Positions 1 through 4,637 of a stretch of DNA of 7,354 nt are shown here, piece by piece. This stretch comes from CAWVVV01 sp964629165. GTDB lineage: Bacteria > Verrucomicrobiota > Verrucomicrobiia > Opitutales > Oceanipulchritudinaceae. The stretch is from the NCBI GenBank assembly GCA_964629165.1, contig CAZVQJ010000148.1, forward strand, positions 1 to 7,354. Direction: 5' to 3'. Made by a program: the position numbers and the translations under genes. The notes beneath the pieces were generated by a model. It did not search any database, was not told the DNA's origin, and worked only from the letters and a program-made list of their open reading frames with translations. The first letter of the stretch is position 1; each line of letters starts with the position of its first letter.

Positions 1-984
1 CTCGTCGCGCGCAGTGATCTTGAAGGCGGTGCCGTCGTTGTAGAGTTCGTCTTCACTCTCCCAGCACATGCCGTCGCGTTTCTGGCGTTCCGTCGCGTCC
101 TTCACGTGCGGCAGGCCGAGGTCCTTTTTCCTCAGCGTCACGAGATGGGGAGCCAGGATAACACAGCCGGTGTGCCCGCTCCAATGTTCGACATCGAGCC
201 CGGCGTCGTTCGCGCGCAGATACGGATCGCCTCCGTTGCCAAAGATCGACTCCACAAAGTCAAGGTTCCCAACAAGGTTGCCGGGAGCAAAAAACCGCAC
301 CTCAAGGCTTTTCTCCGAAATAAAACCCGGCACCTCGGGGCAGACCACCGGCCGAAGAAGAAGCGATACCCAGACCCGTGCCCTGTCCGGCTGGCTGGAG
401 GTATAGGGCAGCTCCATGAGATTCTCCGGAGGGCTCATGGCAGCCTCGAAGAGATGGGCAAAAACCGCTTTGGGCACCGCCTTCTTATCGTCTGGAATCG
501 GCAGCCCGCCTTCCGCCACGTGGAAAACGCCTTTGGTCGTGCGCCGATCCGCCGCAGGATTGTGCAAAACTCCCTGACCGACGCGATAGGAACGGACAAT
601 ATCCGAGGAGAAGGAATCCGCATCCGGCGGAAGCGACAGCATGCGGGCCTGACCATGCTGGCTGAGGATAAATGTCTCGCGCGGCAACCGGAGAGCACGC
701 GGCAGCTCCACCTCCCTGAGGTAGCCCGCCAGCCACTCTTCGACCCGCTGATCGACAGGGGCTCGCGGCACCTGCCCGAGACGCTCGCGGGCCCGGTAAT
801 GGGCGGCAATCGTCTGGCCCATCTGCAGAAGCGGAGTTTGTGCGCTTTTTGCGAAGATCGGCTGTCCGAGGGCAGACAACTGGAGATTGATGAAATCGAG
901 CATTTCCGGCCCGGGAAGAGCAGGCGTTCCGGCTTCGAGATCAAAGCCGACCGATGATTTGAGGTCCTCTGGAAGTTTCTGCAT
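1..984 (-). CDS. Probable PPi-type phosphoenolpyruvate carboxykinase, N-terminal 328 residues (runs off left edge)
   Basis: The minus-strand frame is open from the ATG at 984 to base 1 without a stop. From memory of the family, the protein resembles the large (about 1,100-1,150 residue) pyrophosphate-dependent PEP carboxykinases known from Propionibacterium and Entamoeba, which interconvert oxaloacetate plus PPi with PEP, CO2 and Pi in the cytoplasm. Family-like blocks are HNPAADRRTTKGVFH (141-155), EGGLPIPDDKKAVPK (158-172), VRFFAPGNLVGNLDFVESIF (229-248), GNGGDPYL (249-256), HTGCVILAPHL (271-281) and RDGMCWESEDELYNDG (303-318). There is no signal peptide or membrane segment, which fits a cytosolic enzyme. 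The nucleotide/PPi and metal-binding half lies outside the window, so activity cannot be judged. An in-frame ATG at 1029 would add 15 residues (MDRGDTAPHRTGQIV). I prefer 984, but neither start has a ribosome binding site. The gene is divergent from speA. Family assignment is fairly likely; orthology is unproven. Confidence 0.72.
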   Translation of the reverse strand, partial: MQKLPEDLKSSVGFDLEAGTPALPGPEMLDFINLQLSALGQPIFAKSAQTPLLQMGQTIAAHYRARERLGQVPRAPVDQRVEEWLAGYLREVELPRALRLPRETFILSQHGQARMLSLPPDADSFSSDIVRSYRVGQGVLHNPAADRRTTKGVFHVAEGGLPIPDDKKAVPKAVFAHLFEAAMSPPENLMELPYTSSQPDRARVWVSLLLRPVVCPEVPGFISEKSLEVRFFAPGNLVGNLDFVESIFGNGGDPYLRANDAGLDVEHWSGHTGCVILAPHLVTLRKKDLGLPHVKDATERQKRDGMCWESEDELYNDGTAFKITARDE

Positions 985-1201
985 AACGATTTGGCCTGTG
1001 CGATGGGGAGCGGTATCCCCTCGGTCCATAAGAGAAGCGCGGCAGTCCCCGGTCAAGGGGAACGCGTTTTCACGCGCCGCCCATTCCTATTGCCAGAAGT
1101 TGGGGACATGGCGAATGTCGCCACCACTTTTAGGATCGCCCCGGAAGGATTCAGTCTCAGACATTGCGCCCTTCCCGATTGCCTCCAGATTGACACCAAA
1201 C
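985..1201. promoter_or_regulatory. Divergent intergenic region between the PEPCK-like gene and speA
   Basis: These 217 bases must hold the 5' control regions of two divergently transcribed genes unless either is read from further away. I see no convincing -35/-10 pair on either strand. A TTGACA hexamer at 1189-1194 is only 7 bases before the speA ATG, so it cannot be its -35 box. The region contains short inverted repeats (1105-1122, listed separately) and a CCCC-ggtcaa-GGGG hairpin near 1047-1060. No known riboswitch fold was recognised. Confidence 0.5.
1105..1122. repeat. Overlapping short inverted repeats, possible operator
   Basis: GACAT-GGCGA-ATGTC (1105-1119) is a perfect 5+5 inverted repeat with a 5-base spacer. 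Its centre also forms the right-shifted repeat GGCGA-ATG-TCGCC (1110-1122). It sits about 80 bases upstream of speA and 120 bases upstream of the PEPCK-like gene, a reasonable place for a regulator site. Repeats this short arise often by chance in GC-rich DNA, so the functional reading is weak. Confidence 0.25.
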
Positions 1202-3187
1202 ATGGCTGAAACCCGACCAAAATGGAGCCCCGCCGCATCGACCGAAATCTACGGTCTCGATCGCTGGGGTGCTGAGCTTTTTCGCATCAACGAGCAAGGT
1301 GAACTTGAAGCCCTTCTCGAGGAACCGGGCACGACGAACCCCGTCGCGGTCTCCCTCTGGGAGGTCATGCAGGGCCTGCGTGAACGAGGCTTCGAACTCC
1401 CCGTCGTTCTGCGCTTTCCGCATTTCCTGACCCGCCAGATCCGCAAGCTGAACGAAACCTTCGGAGCCGCGATGAAAGAGCTCGGCTATCGCGGCGTCTA
1501 CCGGGGCGTCTATCCCATCAAGGTGAATCAACAGGCCCAGGTCGTCGCTTCGATCACCGAGGCGGGCAAGGCATGGCATTTTGGCCTGGAGGCCGGAAGC
1601 AAGCCGGAATTGGTGGCAGCCCTCGCCCACCTCGACGATCCCGATGCCGTCGTCATCTGCAACGGCTACAAGGACGCTGAGTTCATCGATCTTGCCCTCC
1701 ACGCCAACCAGCTCGGCCTCCGCGTTTTCATCGTGCTCGAGATGCCGGAAGAGCTCGATCTTGTGCTCGCCCGGGCGCGCGAACTGGGGATTCCCCCGCG
1801 CCTCGGGATCCGCGTGAAGCTGAGCGCGGAAAGCTCCGGCCACTGGAATGACTCCGGCGGTGATCGGAGTGTCTTCGGCCTGAACGTCACGCAGCTCGTC
1901 CGGGTCGTCGACAAACTGCGGGACGCCGGACAGCTCGAGGCGCTCCAGCTCCTGCACTACCATCAGGGTTCTCAGATTCCCAACATCCGCTCGATCCGCG
2001 AAGCCGCCGCCGAAGCGGCCCGCTATTACGCCTGCCTCTGCCAGGAGGGAGCCCCCATGGGGTTCCTCGACATGGGTGGCGGGCTGGCGGTCGATTACGA
2101 CGGATCCAAGACGAACTTCTCCGGCAGCTGCAACTACGGCATGCGCGAGTATTGCACAGACGTGATCGAGACGATCATGCAGGTCCTCGATGCGTCCGCC
2201 GTGGAGCACCCGACGCTGATCAGTGAATCCGGGCGGGCAACCGTCGCCTATTCCTCCGTCCTTCTCTGCAACGTCTTCTCCGTCACTGAGTTCACGCCGC
2301 TTCCCTTGCCCGAAAACCTCCCCGAAGGGAGCCCCGTGATGCTGCGCAACCTGTGGCACGCCTACGAGACTCTTCAGCCCAAAAACCTGCAGGAGTCTTT
2401 CAATGACGCGGTCTATTACCGCGGCGAAATGGCCCAGCAGTTCACGAGCGGCGAGGTTTCGCTGCGGGAACGTGCCCTCGGCGACCGGATCTATTGGCAT
2501 ATCCTCTCGCGGGTTTCCGCCGAAGCGGCCAACCTCGGCAAATACGCGCCCCCCGATCTCGCTGACATTTCAGCGGCCCTCGTGGACATCTATCACGTCA
2601 ACTTCAGCGTTTTCCAGTCACTCCCGGACGCATGGGCAATCGAGCAGCTCTTTCCCATCATGCCGATCCACCGGCTCAACGAACGGCCCACCGGCCGCGG
2701 GATTCTGGCCGACATCACCTGCGATTGTGATGGCAAGATCGACAAGTTCATCGACTTCCATGGCATCGGCCGCGAACTCCCCCTGCACCGGCTCCGCGAT
2801 GGTGAGGACTATGTTCTCGGGGCGTTCCTGATAGGCGCCTACCAGGAAACGCTGGGAGACCTCCACAACCTCCTCGGGGACACCAACGTGGTTTCGGTCG
2901 GGATCGAGAATGGCGAGTTTGTATTCGAAGAAGAAATACACGGAGACACCGTGCGAGAGGTTCTCAGCTACGTCGAATACGACCCCGCCGATCTCTCCGC
3001 GAGCTTCCGCCGCCTCGCCGAACGCGCCGTTCGCAACCGCCGGATCACTCCCGGGCAACGAAAGCAGATCGTGACGCTCTTCGAGCAGGTCCTTCGCGGC
3101 TATACCTACTTCAACGACCGTACGCTCAACGTGCCTCCCGATGCGGAACCGCTTGCTTCCCCCGAGGCAGCGCAGAGCAAGCGGTAA
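1202..3187 (+). CDS. speA: Biosynthetic arginine decarboxylase (PLP-dependent, SpeA)
   Basis: Decarboxylates L-arginine to agmatine, the first step of the agmatine route to putrescine and higher polyamines. It is a fold-type III PLP enzyme of the alanine racemase/ornithine decarboxylase class. From the ATG at 1202 it has 661 residues, close to E. coli SpeA (658). An early IYGLDRWG (17-24) precedes the barrel. The PLP lysine is Lys107 in YPIKVNQ (104-110). Further family motifs are ICNGYKD (152-158), HYHQGSQI (253-260), FLDMGGGLAVDYDGS (288-302), SESGRA (341-346), the active-site cysteine loop ADITCDCDGKIDKFID (503-518, Cys507) and GAFLIGAYQETLGDLHN (540-556). The frame stays open upstream to 887, but the extra 105 codons are not SpeA-like and run antisense to the neighbouring gene, so 1202 is chosen. 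No ribosome binding site is visible. The gene is probably monocistronic, because the next genes converge on it. Confidence 0.97.
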   Translation: MAETRPKWSPAASTEIYGLDRWGAELFRINEQGELEALLEEPGTTNPVAVSLWEVMQGLRERGFELPVVLRFPHFLTRQIRKLNETFGAAMKELGYRGVYRGVYPIKVNQQAQVVASITEAGKAWHFGLEAGSKPELVAALAHLDDPDAVVICNGYKDAEFIDLALHANQLGLRVFIVLEMPEELDLVLARARELGIPPRLGIRVKLSAESSGHWNDSGGDRSVFGLNVTQLVRVVDKLRDAGQLEALQLLHYHQGSQIPNIRSIREAAAEAARYYACLCQEGAPMGFLDMGGGLAVDYDGSKTNFSGSCNYGMREYCTDVIETIMQVLDASAVEHPTLISESGRATVAYSSVLLCNVFSVTEFTPLPLPENLPEGSPVMLRNLWHAYETLQPKNLQESFNDAVYYRGEMAQQFTSGEVSLRERALGDRIYWHILSRVSAEAANLGKYAPPDLADISAALVDIYHVNFSVFQSLPDAWAIEQLFPIMPIHRLNERPTGRGILADITCDCDGKIDKFIDFHGIGRELPLHRLRDGEDYVLGAFLIGAYQETLGDLHNLLGDTNVVSVGIENGEFVFEEEIHGDTVREVLSYVEYDPADLSASFRRLAERAVRNRRITPGQRKQIVTLFEQVLRGYTYFNDRTLNVPPDAEPLASPEAAQSKR

Positions 3188-3250
3188 GCGAAATTCGCGA
3201 CCCGTCGCCGCACCCGTCAGGGTCCCTCCCTGGACGCCTCTCCGCCAGGG
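3188..3250. terminator. Hairpin cluster at the convergent gene ends, possible bidirectional terminator
   Basis: Three hairpins follow the speA stop. GCGAA-A-TTCGC (3188-3198) is a near-continuous palindrome and would fold poorly as RNA. CAGGG-tccct-CCCTG (3218-3232) has a 5-base loop. CCCTGG-(11)-CCAGGG (3228-3250) is a perfect 6-base-pair stem that shares its left arm with the previous hairpin, so the two are mutually exclusive. None has a downstream T run on either strand, so these are not classical intrinsic terminators. The last two overlap the 3' end of the minus-strand membrane protein gene, whose stop is at 3217-3219. Confidence 0.3.
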
Positions 3251-3870
3251 CACTTCAAGTTCTCGTAGCTCGCAAGCAACGCCTCCAATGCCTCTCTCCG
3301 AGGCTTCAGGACGCGTAGATCGTGCCACCTCATTCCGATGAAGATGGCGAGCATGATGACCGGAAGGAGGACGAAGGCGGGCAGAAGGATCTCGTCGCCC
3401 GCTTTGCCGACGGCGCGGAGTTGATAGACGACCAGCGGCATCAGAAGCAACATGCCGAGGCTGAGCCAGGAGGCCCAGCGGTGGCGTTCGCGGGACATTC
3501 GGTTCTCGTCCAGGAGTGCACGCACGCTTGCATCAATCGAGCGTCCACTGTCCCGGTTGCGTTCGCGGTGCCTGCGGTACTTCCGATACAAAACAAGCAG
3601 ACCCACCCACGGCAGGGAGATCAGGAGAATCGCCGACCATTCCCGGGAGAGATCGATGGGATCGCTGGAGGGATCGGGCGAGATCAGGTGCAATACGGCC
3701 CGGGCCGTAATGAAGCCGAGCACTGCGAAGATCCAGACCATGAAAACCACCGCCCCGCGACGGCGATTTCGGAGGTCCCTCAGTAGCTTCATTTTGTCTC
3801 TTTCCATCTGGCCCGCGGAGGGGCGATTGCTGGGCGAGTTCCAGGTTTGCTGAATGTCATCGAAGTTCAT
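3217..3870 (-). CDS. Four-helix inner-membrane protein encoded with an ECF sigma factor; candidate anti-sigma factor
   Basis: A 217-residue protein, not recognised as a named family. A short cytoplasmic N-terminal segment begins MNFDDIQQTWNSP. Hydrophobic helices lie at about 40-63, 78-96, 132-151 and 161-181. Strongly basic stretches (RNRRRG 35-39, RKYRRHRERNR 96-106, and the C-terminal RWHDLRVLKPRR) predict N-in/C-in topology with only short periplasmic loops. The C-terminal 30 residues look helical and cytoplasmic. The start codon overlaps the end of the sigma factor gene by 14 bases, implying co-transcription and probably translational coupling. Many ECF sigma factors are encoded just upstream of a membrane-bound anti-sigma factor, so that role is the main inference. 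However, the HxxxCxxC zinc motif of ZAS-type anti-sigma factors is absent, and no large periplasmic sensor domain is present. It could instead be an unrelated accessory membrane protein. Confidence 0.85.
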   Translation of the reverse strand: MNFDDIQQTWNSPSNRPSAGQMERDKMKLLRDLRNRRRGAVVFMVWIFAVLGFITARAVLHLISPDPSSDPIDLSREWSAILLISLPWVGLLVLYRKYRRHRERNRDSGRSIDASVRALLDENRMSRERHRWASWLSLGMLLLMPLVVYQLRAVGKAGDEILLPAFVLLPVIMLAIFIGMRWHDLRVLKPRREALEALLASYENLKCPGGEASREGP

Positions 3871-4372
3871 CGGTAAGTGCTTTCATGCTCTTGGTTAGTT
3901 TTTGCTTCAGACGCGTGAGACGCACTCCCACGTTGCGTTCACTCAGCCCATGGATGTACGCCATCTCCGCGTAGCTCATCCCGTCGAGGTGCAACAGAAT
4001 GAGCGATCGATCCACCGGCGGAAGCCGGCGAATATGGGCATAGACGAGTTCGAGCGTTTCCCGTTCGCGTTCCCGCTGCCCTTCCATCACTGGCAATGCC
4101 TGCGCCTGCGTTTCCATCTGCTCAATCCGGGTCCGGTAATTCCGTTGCGTCCGTTTCCACGTCAGCGCCGTGTTGTGCGCCACCCGATAGATGAACGTGG
4201 AGGGTTGGGCGTCGTGGCGGTAGGCGGGGATCGCCTTCCACAACGCCAGCAGCAGTTCCTGCATCAGGTCTTCGCGATCCGCGCCCTCCGCAAATCCATG
4301 GGACACGTGGTGCAAAACCGCTCCATAGTCCGCCAGCCAGCGTTCAAATAATGGCGTGTTCTCGGGTCTCAT
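3857..4372 (-). CDS. ECF-type RNA polymerase sigma factor (sigma-70 family)
   Basis: A 171-residue protein with only the two domains typical of extracytoplasmic-function sigma factors. Region 2 spans about 10-78. It contains the core-binding segment DREDLMQELLLALWKAI (32-48) and the region 2.3/2.4 segment PSTFIYRVAHNTALTWKR (57-74), which should melt and read the -10 element. A charged linker follows (about 79-112; ERERE near 100). Region 4 (about 115-160) starts LPPVDRSLILLHLDGMSYAE, with the helix-turn-helix recognition part at IHGLSERNVGVRLTRLKQKL (140-159), which would read the -35 element. There is no C-terminal extension of the ECF41 kind. It is the first gene of a two-gene operon with the overlapping membrane protein gene, and is divergent from the lyase gene. 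ECF factors often autoregulate, but I could not identify a GGAAC-type -35 element upstream. The start at 4372 has no visible ribosome binding site. ECF subgroup not assigned. Confidence 0.95.
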   Translation of the reverse strand: MRPENTPLFERWLADYGAVLHHVSHGFAEGADREDLMQELLLALWKAIPAYRHDAQPSTFIYRVAHNTALTWKRTQRNYRTRIEQMETQAQALPVMEGQRERERETLELVYAHIRRLPPVDRSLILLHLDGMSYAEMAYIHGLSERNVGVRLTRLKQKLTKSMKALTDELR

Positions 4373-4637
4373 CGGAAAGTGGGCTCATCGTATTAGATGC
4401 CGCACCCGCAGATTCCTTACACGAAATCAATGAGGCCGGACAACAGACGAACCGCCTCACCGGAGGTTGGTGCCAGGCGTTCTTTTCCCCCGAGGGTTCG
4501 TCTCGATTCCCTCGCTACGTCTGGATATCGAAAGCGACCTTTCAGACGGTCACCCGATCGAAAGATTTCAATCCCGCCAAAGATTCCCCACCCTCTCATG
4601 CTCACGACTCCTGACCGGAAATCCGATTCCCCTGGCC
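4373..4637. promoter_or_regulatory. Divergent intergenic region between the ECF sigma factor and lyase genes
   Basis: These 265 bases separate two divergent starts and should contain both promoters. Small ORFs crossing it look like noise, with no recognisable protein. Visible structure: CATC-gtatta-GATG (4386-4399) close to the sigma factor start, and a cluster at 4519-4564 with a small hairpin and a direct repeat (listed separately). No clear sigma-70 or ECF promoter could be picked by eye, and no ribosome binding site precedes either gene. Confidence 0.5.
4519..4564 (+). repeat. Hairpin and 8-base direct repeat upstream of the lyase gene
   Basis: GAAAG-CGAC-CTTTC (4530-4543) is a perfect 5-base-pair, 4-base-loop inverted repeat, flanked by GTCT (4519-4522) and AGAC (4544-4547), which could extend the stem across an internal loop. 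ATCGAAAG occurs at 4527-4534 and again at 4557-4564, exactly 30 bases apart, about three helical turns. The cluster ends 73 bases before the lyase ATG. It could be a regulator site, but one 8-base repeat in a region of this size is close to chance expectation. Confidence 0.25.

Noticed and set aside
106..957. 283-codon plus-strand ORF opposite the PEPCK-like gene
   Set aside because: Its composition is Arg/His/Pro-rich with no recognisable motif, and it lies wholly antisense to a frame with strong family-like conserved blocks. It is a shadow of GC-rich coding DNA.
1189..1194. TTGACA hexamer just before speA, as a -35 box
   Set aside because: A matching -10 would fall inside the coding sequence and transcription would start after the ATG, so it cannot drive the gene as annotated.
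887..1201. 105-codon upstream extension of the speA frame
   Set aside because: The translated extension is low-information, overlaps the 5' end of the divergent gene, and would make SpeA about 766 residues. From 1202 the length and N-terminus match the family.
1157..2500. 447-codon minus-strand ORF antisense to speA
   Set aside because: Long, but fully opposite a clear SpeA. Its sequence is the usual antisense product of GC-rich codons, with no domain of its own.
3188..3198. GCGAAATTCGC as an intrinsic terminator stem
   Set aside because: With a single-base centre it cannot form a stable RNA hairpin loop, and no T tract follows.
3902..4351. 149-codon plus-strand ORF opposite the sigma factor gene
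   Set aside because: The minus strand shows complete sigma region 2 and region 4 motifs; the plus-strand translation has none.
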